Source: Rhytidiadelphus loreus
Taxonomy: Eukaryota > Streptophyta > Bryopsida > Hypnales > Hylocomiaceae
Assembly (NCBI GenBank): GCA_947034895.1
Contig: OX344762.1
Span: 25,338,760 to 25,402,759 of the forward strand
DNA: 64,000 nucleotides
Reading direction: 5' to 3'
Part shown: one piece after another, positions 44,106 through 58,618 of the stretch
How the letters are laid out: each line of letters starts with the position of its first letter
Numbering within the stretch: the first letter of the stretch is position 1
Translations under genes and position numbers: made by a program
Notes under the pieces: model-generated
Told to the model about the DNA's origin: nothing
Seen by the model: the letters and a program-made list of their open reading frames with translations, nothing else
Database searches by the model: none

Positions 44106-44700
44106 CCTATCCAGATGAATTTCATACATATTGGTAGAATTAGCATATCTTTCTTTATGCAAATCTTTTGACCTTGAAATTGGGCTCAGATGTTATTAAC
44201 ATGGAGATGACTTGACAATAAAAATTTCATGGTAAACAATTAATTTTTCAACCCTTGGAATAGTGTCGAAGTTGATAGTAGTGAAATTATTTCTCACAAA
44301 TGCACATGTTGAGAGATTTTGAATATCTATTTTTGTGGGGGTCTTTTGGACTTGAAATTTTTCACACATGTAATCAACATATAGATGGTCCTATGCCAAA
44401 AATTTCATAGGAAAAGAAAAAAAATTTAGTCCTTGGGAGGGTGTCAAAGTTGGAACTAAAGGATCGAGGCACATTTTGAATAGAAATTGTGAAAATTGTC
44501 ACTTCTTAGGGTAGTGAGAAAAAAATGTAGTGAAATTTTTCTCACAGCTACACATGTTGGTAAATTTCAAATATCTTTTTTTGTGTAAATATTTTGGCCT
44601 TGAAATTTTGTACATGTGTTATTAACATAAAGATGATGATGTGGTAAAATACTAATTTTTCAGCTCTCGGGAGGCTGTCAAAGTTGGCAACATTGAAATT
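44106..44700. repeat. Degenerate repeat, three related ~160-bp units
   Basis: Three blocks (about 44130-44290, 44295-44455, 44535-44695) share the order: 'cacatgttg(a/g)', 'tttgaatatct', 'cttgaaatttt', 'attaacat(a/g)(g/a)agatg', 'tcttgg(g)ag..tgtc(a/g)aagttg'. Non-coding. Confidence 0.6.
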
Positions 44701-45721
44701 TCTTCACTATGATTTCAAAAACGCCATTTTGATTGGAACCCCACTGTACATAGAACTTAGAAGCAACTTACTAACTTAACTTCCCACCCAAATGCTAAAC
44801 TTGAAAAGAAATTCTACAATGTATTGATGCTTTTGATCTAATAACTCTCTAGGACTTTCCCCACCAAGCACCAATTTGCTATTCGTTTCTCATCACTTAT
44901 TAAAGCAATCCATAGCAATGGAGTTGCCAAAAAGACAATAAGATGTTGAAGACACATGGAAGGAGATAGAAGGAGTCAACTAGAAAATTGGAAACTAGTG
45001 ACCCACAACACCATGTCCAATTGTTGTCTTTCCTCACCAACTTTGTTGTCTTTCCTTGATTGCAAGTAATAGCCATGTCCAATTGTTTTGCACTTGAAAG
45101 GAGACATTGCACATTCACTATTGAATCATTTAATCATAGCATGCATTAAAAAAGTGTTGCCAAATCTGTAACACTTTCATTTACTACTGAAAAAGGACTA
45201 GAATTATGGGACGCAGGGAGTACAAATTTAACTCCAGTGTGATCATTTGCGGGTGAAGGGTTCTTCAATGGCATTAAGATCATGGCATTAAGATCATGGC
45301 ATTGAGATCACGACAAGAATCCAGACAGTAGAGAAATTTGTTGCAACAGATTATTTTACAAAATGGATAGCGAAGATGTTTTTCAAGGCAAGCAGGGGTG
45401 TCAAAAGAACCTTTGGGCAAATTTCTGTTGAAATGTTGTCACCTTTCTCTTTCAGTTGATGGATAAGCACGCTATTCATTACTTACTTCAGCAGGCACAA
45501 ATATTACCTACATGTCCTGATGCTCGGATGACCATAGAACTACCCAGAATGAAAGAGGCACCTCAGGATAATCTCCCTTCAAAACTGAACACCTCGAAAT
45601 CTTGACCAGCATCGGAACTTCCCCAAAGTAGTCAGATTTCAGCATAGTTCCATGCAATGAACGAACTCAAACCAGTAAAAATCTAGAACGCAGACTGCAT
45701 CTAAAGTCATTCACGACTGAT
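44701..45721. other. Spacer and 3' flank of the ABC transporter gene
   Basis: AT-rich spacer turning more GC-rich from ~45240, where a small triple repeat (ggcattaagatcat at 45270-45312) occurs. The last few hundred bases should be 3' UTR of the minus-strand transporter. Confidence 0.45.
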
Positions 45722-48700
45722 CTAAAGTCGTGGGCTACCAGTAAGTGAAACTTGACTCCAATCAAAAGGCTCATGGTTGGGGTCACGAGGAATACGGTTT
45801 AGGGCTTGTCTTCCCATCACAGCGAAACCTTCCAGAACACGACTTAAAGCAGACCACCAACGTTCTTCTGATCCGTGGCGTCGAACGAGTGCCTCCCTTA
45901 TCGTTGTGTCATGGTGGCCAGTCAATACCTGATACAAAAATGAAATCAGTAAATGAAAAAACTTGCAACGCGCAGAAGTAGTGAAGCTGTCACGTGCATT
46001 CGTCACGAAATGCTTTGAGTCCTAATCACAATAATGATTCGAATTGAGAAAGAAACAGGAGGAATGAAGGTAGAAGCAAGGAACCACATGTCAGGGTAAA
46101 ACATCGTCTTTAGGTCCTGCACATTGAGAAAATATCTGTATTAGAAGACAAGCTTACGGAATGAGGGGCAATACCTGATGCAGGGTTCTGGTAGCATCTC
46201 GTGTAAATTCCAGAATTGTATCCTCTTCACCCTCATCGTCACAAATAGCGGTCAAGTCATTTTGAGAGTCTGTAAGACTCATAGCTAGAGCCCATTGAGC
46301 AGCTCGTGCCCAACGTGAAGTAGCCTCCCACTTCGTCTTCTGAGCGATTGCATCTTTCTCAATTTCTGCATTCCGGTCGACATCTCCCATTGCTATTCTT
46401 TGCAAATACCTTGCATTAGCAGGTCCAGTGCTCCGTACCATACCTATAGCAAGGAAAAACAACGTCAGCACGCAGCACAAACACGGTAACTGTATGGTTC
46501 AAGTCTACGACCTTCCAATGGCTATGGCACGCAGATCGCCTTTAAGTGTTCAGCCTGGCCAACTGTACACATCAGACCTTGTGTCCAAGGCTTAATCTCA
46601 AATGAAAGCATGAAGTTCTATGACCACAGACAACCGAAATTGGAAAACCGTGTACAGATCAGTAAATCACGACTTCATGAAACATGGATCAGAGAATATC
46701 AGGCACCTGCAAACATGCTGTCTTCCTTCAAGATTAGTGTAGGAGGGGTGTCCATTTCCACCACTCGACCAGCATCGAGGACCATAATTCGATCACTGTC
46801 AATGATTGTATTCAATCGATGGGCGATAATTAGCATAGTACATGACTTGAACTCCTCGCGAATGGTCTTCTGGATGAGAGCATCAGTTCCAACATCAACC
46901 GCAGCAGTAGCTTCATCAAGAACAAGAATTTTCGATCTTCGAAGAAGTGCTCGGGACAGACTAAGTAGTTGCCTTTGTCCAACACTGAAATTCTCTCCTC
47001 CTTCTGATACCTCAGCTTCTAGTCCAAGACTGTTTCTTCGCACAACATCCTTCAAATGAGCTCTCTCAAGAGACTCCCATAAATCCGCATCTGAGTGTTC
47101 TGAAAAAGGGTCCAAATTAAAGCGGATTGTACCAGAAAAGAGAACAGGGGTCTGGGGAATTATCCCAAGGTTCTTGCGCAAATCAGTCAGACCCAAAGTG
47201 CGAATATCAATGCCATCAATCAGGATTTGGCCACTTTCAGCTTCAACAATGCGGAACAGCGTATTGAACATGCTAGATTTTCCAGCCCCGGTTCGTCCAA
47301 CAACTCCAACTTTCTCCATTGGACGAATCTCAACTGAAACCCCATGCAAGACAGGAGGTAGATTTGGACGGTATCTCATAAGCACATTTTTGAACTCCAC
47401 TTTGCCTGCAGATGGCCATCCAGGAGGTGGCCTGTGGTCTTCAATCACCAGTGGAGCTTCCTGATCTAGGTCAATGTAGTTCCCAACTCTTTCAACTGCA
47501 TTGAAGCTATTTTCTGCAAGGCTCGCCAATCTCAAAACCGCAGTCATCAGATTGGTAATATTTAAGGCATAAGAAAGAATGAGACCCATTTGAGGAGCAA
47601 ACACAGCAGGATCCCTTGCCCTCGCATTTCCAAAAACTGCCAAAGTTCCAGTCATCCATATCATAAGACCACCCAAGAACTCCAATCTCACAGCAAGCCA
47701 TCGGTTTGAGCTCATTGTGACAACCGTAAATCTAGCGTTTGTGTCCATCGCCTGTCCATTCATCATTGCCATGCGATCATAAGCCTTGTAGGCCCTGATT
47801 GTTGCAAGACCATTCAATGCCTCTCCAAACTGAGCATAGACAGGGGACCGAGTGATGGAATCCATACGCTTCACTTCTCGTGCTGTAGCTTGAAAATATA
47901 GATACGACGAGTAGAAGGCAAGCAGCAACGGTAGTATTGCCCAAAGAGAGATAGTGCTTACGTATCCAATAAGGAAAAACGTAGAAATAAGCGAGAACCA
48001 AGAAGTCAAGAACATGTTTGTAAACATAGCAACACTTCTGTCGATGTCACCCGTGTCCTTTGCAAACCGGTTGATTATTCGCCCCACGGGATTGGAATGG
48101 AAGAAAGACATTGGAGCCCGGAGCATAGAACCCAACATGCCATTGTGCAAGCGCTGTGCGGCCAGAAGACTTGAAAGCACCAGCCAGAAGGAATTCCCTA
48201 AAGTAATGCAAACCTGGAGAGTAAAAACCAAAGAGTTAGCTCCTCCACTAGTTAAGACAAAACCACTTACAATGAGTACCTTCCTTCAAAATACTGAATT
48301 CAAAAATTACAAACACAAAAGAATCATCGTACGAGTGAAAAATTACTTCATGATGCAACAGTCGCAAAAAATTAGAAGGAAAGTCCCAAACAATTACAAG
48401 AACAGGTTGCTCATGATAAGTTCTGAAGTTATTGACGGCAATACTTAAATACCTGGAAAGACTTAAACCTGGTAGAGACGATATACCACATACCTGAGCA
48501 AAGGAGAGACTAGAGTAGACTTCGAGATAGAACATAGGGCCATGAGTTTTCGGTTTTGTGCCATCAGTCCAAATAGTCAACCAGACACTTGTGGAGAGAC
48601 GAAGAGCTTCAGTCAGTACGTAGCAAAGAAATAGCACGCCCACCACACCAGATCCTCCCATGGACGCCATGTAGCGTGCAAGAACCTTCCACGAAACCAC

Positions 48701-51700
48701 CCCTGTCTCTCGTTCTTCCGTTTTGATAAGAAGAGACTTGGCAGATTTCTCCTTCTCAGTTTGTTTAGGCTCTTTCTTTGAGCTTGATCGACGCTTCAAG
48801 GATGGACTATTCTGTGGCTTTCCTCCTGCCAAATTGTTTCCACTATTCGCTCCTGCACCCGCAAACAATCAGGAAGATGACCAGAGATTAGAAGAGATGC
48901 CGCGAAGAGGTTTGTCGTACGTACTCCCGACACTGCCCTAACTGTGCTCCGCTACAAGAATCGTATATGACCATACGAGAAATGAAACACTTACTAACAT
49001 AGAGGCAACAACTTTCTATACAGTTCATGCTTGCCACCAGCCCAGTTCTGGAGCTCATTACTTAAATCAAAGATTCAACGTGCGTGCAATTCCAAGGAAA
49101 ATGTTTTCCCGTCACGACATCAAGACCACTCACCTATACTATTTAACAAGCAAAAGATAGACAAGATTCTTACCCACTACGCTGGAATCTGGTCCATCTT
49201 CTCCATCGTCAACCGCGTCTTCTATGCTCCCTGCATTCTCCATTAGCTGCTTGAAGAGCGGCCCGTTAGCCATCAAATCTTCATAAGATCCTTGTTCCTC
49301 AATTTTGCCTTGATGAATTAGAATAATTTTATCAACATATGACAAGAAATGGAGCTGATTTGTGACCAGCACTCGTGTCTTATTCCGAAGTTCATCCTTC
49401 AGGCATGTATCAAAAACTTGTTTGGCCACGTGGGCATCCAAAGCACTTAATGGATCATCGAAGAGGTAAACATCCGCGTCAGCATAAACTGCCCTCGCAA
49501 TAGAAACTCGCTGCTTTTGCCCACCACTGATATTAACCCCTCTTTCACCAATTTCTGCAAGATCCCCTCCCTGTAGCAGCGAAAGATCACGCTGAAGACC
49601 AGACACAAGTATAGCTCGATTGTATTTATCAGGGTCGTAAGGAAGCCCAAAGAGGATGTTATCCCTCACAGTTGCATTGAATATCCATGACACTTGCGGA
49701 ACATAGGCGACCCTGCCACGAATAATACAATTGCCAGATCTTGTTGCCATTTCGCCCAAAACTGCAGACAATAGTGATGTTTTGCCTTCTCCAGTGCTTC
49801 CCACAACAGCTACTAAGCTGCCCACTTCAACCTCAAAGTTGATATTCGACAAAGTTGATTCCTCCTTGGTGGCATCCCATGCAAAAGTCCCATCTTTAAC
49901 GGAAATTGCAGGTAGACCACTTTCGATTGGGGGATTCAAAGCCAAGACTCTTTCCTCAGCTAGAAGAAGCTCTTGAAGACGCTTCAACGAAACATTCGCA
50001 TTAACAGCAGCTGTCACGAGAGTTGGGAACATGAAAAGTGGGAACCGCAGTACTGCAAAAAGAGATAAAGAAGTGAAAGCCTTTGCCGGAGTAAGCACTC
50101 CACCAAAAAAGGTGTAGAACCCAAACGCAAGGACAGTGACAATAACAGGAACGCTATTCAGACAGAATGTGTTCACAGCTGAAAGCAGTTGGGCCTTCCT
50201 AAACCAGCTAATTTCATCATCCCGAATAGTGAGCACCTTAGTGCGAAAACTGTTCTCCCAAGCGTAGCATTTCACAATGTCCATGGCCGAGAGAATTTCA
50301 TTCATAAGCCCAATCCGTCTATCAGTCCTTTGTAAACCTTCCCTAGAAAGATCTCGCATTCTGGTGACCATGAAAGTTTGAAGGGGAATCATGACAACAA
50401 GAACCATGGAGCCGAAGATCGACGCCACTCCAAGCTGTTGATTGACAAAAATTAGGCACTATGTTAGAACGCCCGATTTCCTGATGTTCCAACGATAAAA
50501 CAACAGAAAGAATTCGCACGCCTAGATAATATTAAAAACAGCTCGAGCATAGGGAGGTCTGGAGCAGAAGAGCTGATGAAAACTGCACTCAACCCTCTCT
50601 AAGGTAACTACTCCTGATGGCAACGTTGTTGCAAGAGCGAGTTCCAGATTCTTGGATAAAATGATACCTTCTGAACATAAGAGTCTAGGGTTGATTTGGG
50701 GTGTACCTTTAGTCAACACTTTGAAGATTCATAGTTCATTCATACGGTGTCCAAATCATACATGCTAAGAGAATCTACAATCCTCTGTAATTGCCAACAA
50801 GACCCAACATAAACTAATGATCCCCAAGGGAACATTCTTTAGGCCGCTTCCCTTCTGTTTTTTACCTTCGCGTTCTCAAATTTTAGATTTCTAAGAAATA
50901 TTAAAAAAAACTCTAGAAAACAGACTACGTAGTGAATCCAATCGTGTTGGTTTCATCGAAATGCAACCATGCACCATATCTCAGGTACACTCAAGAAGCC
51001 AATTTCAATCACCTAAAAAAACATATGCTCCTCAAAAGACCCTACACTGAACAGGTAACTTGAATTGAATGTACTTTCCTCATCTTCCCACCTATCTTTT
51101 GAACCAGTCGAACAGCCAAAATCTAAATAAATTAGGCGAAAAGTTCTGATTTTTAAGTTCAAGTACAAATCGAGCGCTAAATGCGAGCTACTTCAAGGAG
51201 AGAGCATGAGCATTTTCTCCACAAGTAAGAAGAGATAAACCATACCTGTTTATACAGAAGCGAAATCGCAATAACTATTCGCAAAGGGGAAGACCAGAGA
51301 GAGTGAAGTTGCTGGGCAATCTGCTGTAAAGCTTCTGCATCTGTTGTCATTAAATTTGTGATTTTCCCTGCCGTGAAACCCTTCCTGCCATCTTGTGTCA
51401 AGCGAAGTGACTTCCGGAAAACAGATGCAATCAAAGTCGATCTTGTCCGCATACCGACTCTCATCACATTCTGAAAGTATTGTCCTTCACAAACAACACC
51501 CAGTAAAACGCCAAGAAAAATAGACGCTGCATACACATATCCATGCCATACAGGTTCTCGGTTCTGCATCGACTCCAAGAGCAAACTCAGGAAGACTGGC
51601 CCCACGAACTGAGCTGCATCGTTCCCTATCTTAAACAATCCTCCCAGCCAGAATCGCGCCCCCAAAGCTTTGTTCAAAGACTTTAGAAGCCAAGGGTTAG

Positions 51701-52817
51701 GTTTAGCACGTTCTTCGTTCCATGCTTTTTCAAAGTTGCTGTAGAGCTGCTCAGTCGTATCCCAGTTATCCAGCATCCAAATGTCTTTGTCATTGAGAGG
51801 TCTCCGATAACCCAGATCCATAAGAGGTGTCATCCATCCAAAGAGGAGAAACGAGAATATGTTAGCCTTCCTCTCTGGACACACCTCTCGCTCCCCTGCA
51901 AGAGGTTCATATCCAACACCATCCATCTGATCCTCCCCAGCCCCAATTGGAGAGTATGCAGCCTGGGGCAACAGGTGTGGAAAATTTAACAGGTAGAAAA
52001 TACTCAAGAGGGCGGCTGCAACATACTCGCCTACAACAACATCGAATGCAGTCTTGGAATAGTAGCTCTTCAATGCCAGAGTGTATTGCAGCATCGTCGT
52101 TTGAGCGACTACTAAGTACAAAATTGCGAACCGAACGTACCACACAAGGGACCTTGTGTAGCTCTTCAATTCGCAAACGAGCATCGTCAATACAACGATC
52201 CATGTTAAGCTGATCAATAGGAGTGTGCAAGCCTGCAAGCATCACAATCAAACACTCAGATGACCAAACAGACAAACTTAATCGCTTACCAGATATTCCT
52301 TCACGTTGGTACCATCATAAGAAACCTGCCAAATCAATCGCTACATTTACTTTGACAATTCATTCCATCTGTATCAAGCCTTCGGTTGGACGACTAGGTG
52401 GACAAACACTCCCGAAAAGCCGTGTGGTTGATTGATTCTACTTTCAAAGCACTTAGGGAGTAGAAGGTATCAGGAAAATCGTACCTCAAAAGGAGGCATG
52501 GAACCCTCTCCATCGAGATTCACAGTGGAAACTCCCAGTGCAATCTGAATCAATGGAGCCACAGCACAGAAGGAAGCAAGGAGCAATCCAGGGCAATATC
52601 TCCAAGGATTGATGACTTTGAAGCGCTCGATGGAGACACCATAGACCAGAGATCGAATGCGTTGAACTGCGAAGAAGAGTAGCACGATGCTAGAAATGTT
52701 AACAATAAAACTGTCAACAAGGCATGGAGTGTAAGCCCCGAAGCCACTGGGCAACTTGTTGGCCCAGATCCCAGCCTCCAGGGGCCTACAGAACAATGAA
52801 AGCAGGTCCCCTCCCAT
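45722..52817 (-). CDS. ABCC (MRP-type) ABC transporter, ABCC1/2-like, 1652 aa, 8 coding exons
   Basis: Exons from the 5' end: 52485-52817, 52290-52325 (36-bp micro-exon), 51246-52232, 49174-50434, 48494-48852, 46707-48213, 46175-46443, 45722-45928; 4959 bases, all phases agree. Full-length ABCC layout: TMD0 with [15 protein letters not shown]1, NBD1 with Walker A GSTGEGKT (664-671), signature ISGGQKQR (~755), Walker [13 protein letters not shown]; linker with [18 protein letters not shown]2 with [23 protein letters not shown]2 with Walker A GRTGAGKS (1298-1305), signature FSVGQRQ (~1401), Walker [14 protein letters not shown]; then the plant ABCC1/2 C-terminal extension ([22 protein letters not shown]). 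In Arabidopsis the two closest proteins pump glutathione conjugates, folates and phytochelatin-metal complexes into the vacuole (known). All ATPase motifs are intact. AtABCC2 is slightly shorter. Confidence 0.96.
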
Positions 52818-54230
52818 CGTTGCGCTTACGAGGACTCAAAGAGCAACAGTGCGCTATTCCAAACCAACTTCCCACATCATCTCCACTGTGTCATGACTCT
52901 GCTGTAGCAATCCATGCGCATAAAGTGTAGCTGAAAAGCGCGATACAACCTTCTGCATTCACATATGCAAAGATCAGGTGGGAATAATGACCCAATGGTC
53001 GTTGCAAAACAGAATCCCTAAAAGACTTGATTTACAACGAAACTCTATAACGACGAACCCAAACAAGTGCGAAAGCAAATCAAAGCACTCAGGTGGTTAG
53101 TGCTCGCGAACATTAATTTCTGGATCAGAAGAAGTGGACTGCGATAGCAATAGCAGCGATAATCGGGCAAAGTGAGATCAACCACATCTTCCGTACAAGA
53201 AATCCGGAACTACGAATTTCAGTGAGTACTGTTTGAGCAACTTGGGATAATAATTCTCTTACTTTCAACATCCAGTAATTCAACGCACACTTGATACGAT
53301 AGCTGATAGCGGCCACGCACCAATACCCTCTCAAATTGACACTTCCGAACCTTCACACGCCGTGGTTCCCAGTTTGATCCTGAGGTCCAAAGCATGGGCG
53401 AGCTAGTTTTGAAGGGAATGACGAAACTGACGCGAAATGCGACCCTACAGAACGAAACATTGAGAAATTCTCCACCTAAATCTGAATCCCAGGTACAAAT
53501 CCTTACCTTGCAGTTGCAGATGGACAAGAAAACTCTTCCACAAGCAGGATTAGAAGCGCAGACCAATATGTATATGTCTCTCTCTCACCTCTCGACTGTG
53601 ACCATCATCCTCTTCCTCAAATCCGCTCCCAACAAAAAGAGAATCAGCTCTCCACACATTCAAGAGTCTCCTTTGACAAACAGAGAAAGCCACGCCCTAA
53701 AAGAAAAGGCCCTCTCCAGTCCCCTCACCCTACAAACAGAAATAGCTTCCAGGATGATTCTCACGGAGCTTCGGACACCAGGAAACTTCCTCCGTCACCA
53801 CCACTCACTTGGATGAAAGTGTAGGAGAACGGATGAAGGACTGCGGGAAGCCCGCGGGAAGCCCGCGGGACCAATCCGGGCTTCGATTAGAAACTCGTGA
53901 GTCGCGACACTTCGATTAGAAAAATTTGTAGAAATTCGAAACATAGCTATGCTGCAATCAAGCTGCACGAGAGACCTGTTATCCAATGCAATTGCCCAAT
54001 GTTGTATGCAGGGCAAAAACACAGCATGCCATGCTCTCGACACTAAAAATTGTTGCGAATATCGAATCGAACGAAAAACGCTAAACCCTACCTGACTACC
54101 GACAACAAAAATGATCGGAAAGAGGAGCGTACCAGTCCGTATATATCGTGCTGCCGAGTGTGCCTTTATACAAACGAGAATGCTCATGGACACTCCAACT
54201 AAGACCTAATTCAACTTTTTAAAGGTGTTC
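52818..54230 (-). promoter_or_regulatory. 5' leader and promoter of the ABC transporter
   Basis: Moderately GC-rich sequence upstream of the minus-strand start. A 140-codon ATG frame on the plus strand (53394-53816) is Ser/Thr/Leu-rich without recognisable features and is probably chance. A gggaagcccgcgggaagcccg duplication occurs at 53847-53868. The leader may contain an intron, but I cannot place it. Confidence 0.4.
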
Positions 54231-54738
54231 TCCACCACTCGATCCTCCGCAGGAAGTTACACAATGACATACCAACAACATTTGTGAAGCAGACAGGGTT
54301 GCTTCACTCTGATTGCAAAGTGATTCCGGAAGTCCATGGCACTCCATTTTGGAGAAAAAATGGAGAAACATTTGGAACTAAGCAGGCAATTTCTCAGCCC
54401 GATGAGTACTTTGTCTTGGGTTCCACTTTTCAGCTACAAGGTAAACTACCCCATTCCAAACAAATGGGAGCAAGCCCATTGTGGGCTAAACTATGTTAGT
54501 GGTGTACATTTCGGAACTTGAATAACTCCTTAATGCCTTGATTCTTTTTTAAATTTTGGCACATTTTTGCTTATATCTTTCTATAGAAACATCACTTACC
54601 GGAATTTCATGAAATTGGTCATTAAGAAAGGTTGTCTTTTCAAGATTCAAGTGTTACATTGGACAAATGAGAAGTTAGTTGGACTAAATAACGCCTCTAA
54701 GCCCTCAGTTCATCGTCCAAAATATGGATGTCAAAGCA
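54231..54738. other. Spacer, no gene
   Basis: Moderately AT-rich sequence between the transporter promoter and the next repeat copy; no supported feature. Confidence 0.4.
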
Positions 54739-55326
54739 CTTAACCCCTAAAGTCCCATTGTCCCTACAGGGGACAAAATGGATTTCGGGCAAGCTCCTAT
54801 GATCTCAATTTTTACTGAAATTTTTTGAAACTTTCTCCTAAAATAGATAAACTTATGAGCTTTCTAGGAATATAATTTTTATTCCAATTGGTGCCCAGGA
54901 GTAAAGGTTATGCCACAATAACCTCAAAATGGAGGAGTCCGGGCAGCAAAAAAAATCCACAAAAATTTGAAATAAAAATTTTAATATTTTTTTCTTGTAG
55001 ATTATATTTTCTTCTAAATGGTAAGCTTTGATTCATTCCATTTAAATTAGTGATGTGAAAGTTATGGAGTTTCTTGTTTTGTGGGCAATCATAGCAAGTT
55101 CTTGAAAGAATTTTTTTTCTTCCACTTCGAATGCTAATATCTTTTGATCTATACGGTCAAACATCACAAAAAGTTTATCAGATGATCTAAGACAAGTGTA
55201 GAACAAGATCATACGGTTAGGTTCTAAAAAATATTTTAAAAATTTATTTCATAGGTGAACATAACAAAAGTGGTAGTTTTGAGTGGTTTTGGCAAAAAAA
55301 AATGGCCTTAGGACTTTAGGAGTTAA
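54739..55326 (+). mobile_element. Dispersed repeat family copy, ~590 bp, with inverted ends
   Basis: Starts cttaacccctaaagtccc and ends ggactttaggagttaag, inverted copies of each other. Internal landmarks match 13829-14765 (gacaaaatggatttcgggca; ttgattcattccatttaaat; atacggtcaaac), with an internal deletion relative to that copy. Confidence 0.65.
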
Positions 55327-58300
55327 GGGATAAAGTAGTTGTGTAGTATGGTAGTTATAGGGTAGGTTTGGTGGAAAATATCAATGAAATGAATGCCAAA
55401 GTTTTGGGGGATTTATGCTTTAGAATACAAAAAAATTTTACAGAGAAAAAAGAACATTGCAAAAAAACTACATTTAGCATCTATAGAACCTTATCTTGTG
55501 GGGGGGGGAATTTCTCACAAATGTATTCATCCTATCCTTCACTAACGGAATCAACCAAAATTGAGCATGTTCCTAAGAGCATGCTTTCAAAAATTTAGAG
55601 AATAAATTGATGCTTCTTGCACTATGTTCAATAATAAAGCATTGAAAAGAGTTCACATATTAAATAAATTAAAAATGAGAGAGCGTTAACATTGAGCAGA
55701 CTCTCTTGTATGCAATAATGGTTGTAAGACAAATTTGTATAGTTCTAGGAGATACTACTATTGCACCATGATAAGGCCAATTGTAACTCTTGAGAGGTAA
55801 CTTGGCATCACCTTCCACTTTCACTTGAGCTATTGCAACAATAGCCCCATGCAAATTATTGCCTTAAATTTACATCTTCTAAATATGACATCCTATAGGG
55901 TTCATTTTGTTTATACTCAACACTCTAAAAATTCATTACCTACTCATTTGGTGTGCAAAAAACATGTGCTAAAAGAACCTTAAAATCTCTTTTTATTGCC
56001 ACAAAGACTCAACACAAACTAAGACAATTTGGTAGTAAGAACCATGCCTAGATGCTTATGGGATGTTTATTGTAATGTCTATAATTACACTACCTCGAGG
56101 ATGAATAGCCTTCTATGATGATTGTCACATGCATTCAAAATTTGACATATAAAAATTGTCTAATGTATATTCAATGTCACAAAGTAAGAATAAATATAGG
56201 GAATGTGCAATTATCATGCATGCCATTAAAAGAAATTGTAAGAAAGAAGTTACAATTGCATTTCTACATGAAGGGTTGTTTACTTGGATAAATCATTAAT
56301 AATCTGAAAAAAATGTGAAGGAAAAAATGTATAAGATGAATGACTTGTAGGGAACCATAGACACAAAGAATGCAACTATTCATCATAACATCTAATAACA
56401 TTTGTCTGACTACCATGGTGATAGAGATGTGTCCTTTTAGCATTAAATTTCAATGAACAAAATTATCTTCCTATACAAAGATTTCATACATCTTCTACAA
56501 TAATAAAAATTGCCTTCATATATGCCACTAGGACTAGCAAATATGCAATTAAAATGAAGTAGAAATTTTGAGCTTTTGATATCTTTTTAATTATTGGCAA
56601 TAAATATATATTTTACTATTTTATAAAAATATATATTTTGATTTCATTGTAAAATCATACTAAAAATTTATTATGGCTTCTACATGGTCTTTTCTACTTT
56701 AGAACTACTAATATTAGAGGTGCTCAAACTTGCATTTGGAATTTCCTTGGTCATACATCTCAACTAAGATAATTGATCATCAAAGCTCTTAGTCTTAGTC
56801 ACACCTAAATTTGACCTAGTAGTACTACAACCACCTATTTTAAATCTCTCCTAAAATGTAGATTCTCCTAACTTTATTGTTCAAGGATAGTTTTAGGTAC
56901 ACTATAATATTACTTTAAAATTTATGTTTATTCATACTATGTTTGAACCCCACATGCTAAGAGAATCTAAATCCTTTTGCAATCCCAAATATGACTCTAC
57001 TAAAATGAAGACAATTTCAAAATAACAACCATATCCAAACACTCCAGCTCAAAAAAAAAATTAGTGTACAAGTTAGCTTACCACTAGTATAAATAATCTT
57101 AGAGGCTAGGACATAGTCTACTCATAGATAGGTTGATAAACCAATTATAGTAACAATGGATAATTATAGTTCATATCTTCATATTCAAAAATAGCTTGAA
57201 CTTTTTATTTTCTTGAAGTTCTTCAAACTTGCAATTGAATCCCTATGTCAATCAACTACTTTCATCAAACATTGACCATCTTAACAAAAGAATCAAGCTA
57301 AATTCAAGATGTAACCTTGCAAAGAGTGTCCTTATTTGTATAGTTACAAATAAAATTTACCTTCCATTATTGTATTAGCATAACATTATTTACTAGTTAG
57401 TATTAGGGCTTTTTTTTCATTTTTGAAGAAGTGCCATAGTGGCAATATAAGATGTTATAGTGGTGCTCCAAATTGCAACATTCATCCACTTATTGGATGT
57501 ACAGTACGATTTTCATCCACAATTAGACAATTTCATCTAATATTTTTTTTAATTTCAAAGTTGTCTGGCGATTTCATCCAATTTTTTTGGCATTTTTTAT
57601 AACCTTTTTTAGCCAGAATTTTTTTTCAGGTGCAATCTGGCACTAGAAAGCCAAAAATAAAAGTCATGTTTAGTGTTGGGGGGGCTTATATGTTTATGCC
57701 ACCTTCCAATAGCCATTGACTATATCTTTGCAACTCTAATAAAGGGTGTCTGAAAGGGTTATAAATGAAACTTTTTCAAGGTATCCATGGAACATTATAC
57801 TTATTTCTCTAGAATCTAGAAGAGGGAATACAAAAAATTAACAATCTTAAGATGGAAACACCTAATAAAAACACTATTTTTGGTCCTACTATACTAGTGG
57901 TCAACCAATTACAAAAACTTGATGAGATTATAAGTGAACTCAAGAAAAATACAACCCAAGTGATTTTATAATTTTATGACGTTCTAATATATTTTGCAAA
58001 TTTTCAAAGTTGAGAACATAGGATAACACTAGACTCACTTTGAATGGACACCTTTGCAGCATGAAATGCCTCAACTTTTTCATCAATAGCTTAGCTTCAA
58101 AAAACTCCTCACCTCTCATTGGTTGCTTTAGAAAAGTTTGTTAGTTATAGAAGTGTTCATCAAGGCCATTTTATAGATGTAGAAAAGCGGAAAGAGTTGC
58201 AATCTCCTATACAAGCCAAATTGTGAGCAAGTTTGGTTGTGGCATGGTCATGGCATGTCTGCACAAGGGTTGAAGTAGCCTTGCAAGCACTATACATTCT

Positions 58301-58610
58301 TTTCCACTAGAAAGGAGGATAAGAATGTGCAGCTTAATAAGCAATATATGTTGTTGTGATTTAGGCCGTTGCATGTTAAAAGATAGGCATTTTACTACAT
58401 TTGTGTTGGTTCCAAGTTGAAGGGTTGTTAGGTTCGACAAGTAATAGTGGAAGTAATAGATTTGATTGGAAGGTTTGATAGGACATTTGTTGTTTATTGT
58501 TCATAGGGTTGTTAATCTCGATTGGAAGGTTCGATAGGACATTTGTCCCTTATTGACCAAACTAAGATGAAAAGCCAAAGTTTTTAAACACCATCCAATT
58601 TTCATAGTAA
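55327..58610. other. AT-rich spacer, no gene
   Basis: Long AT-rich tract with homopolymer runs. No coding, RNA or clean repeat boundary was found. Short ORFs are of random composition. Confidence 0.5.
58440..58555. repeat. Short direct duplication
   Basis: gattggaaggtttgataggacatttgt at ~58464 recurs as gattggaaggttcgataggacatttgt at ~58520, each preceded by a gttgtta motif. Confidence 0.65.
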
Positions 58611-58618
58611 GTAACTTG

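Noticed and set aside
46080..46125. Extra micro-exon in the ABC transporter between exons 7 and 8
   Set aside because: A possible exon with acceptor and donor exists, but it would break the phase. Joining exon 7 to 45928 gives [11 protein letters not shown], as in other ABCC1/2 proteins.
53394..53816. 140-codon ATG frame (+) opposite the transporter leader
   Set aside because: Composition-biased, no motif, and antisense to the likely 5' leader of the ABC transporter.
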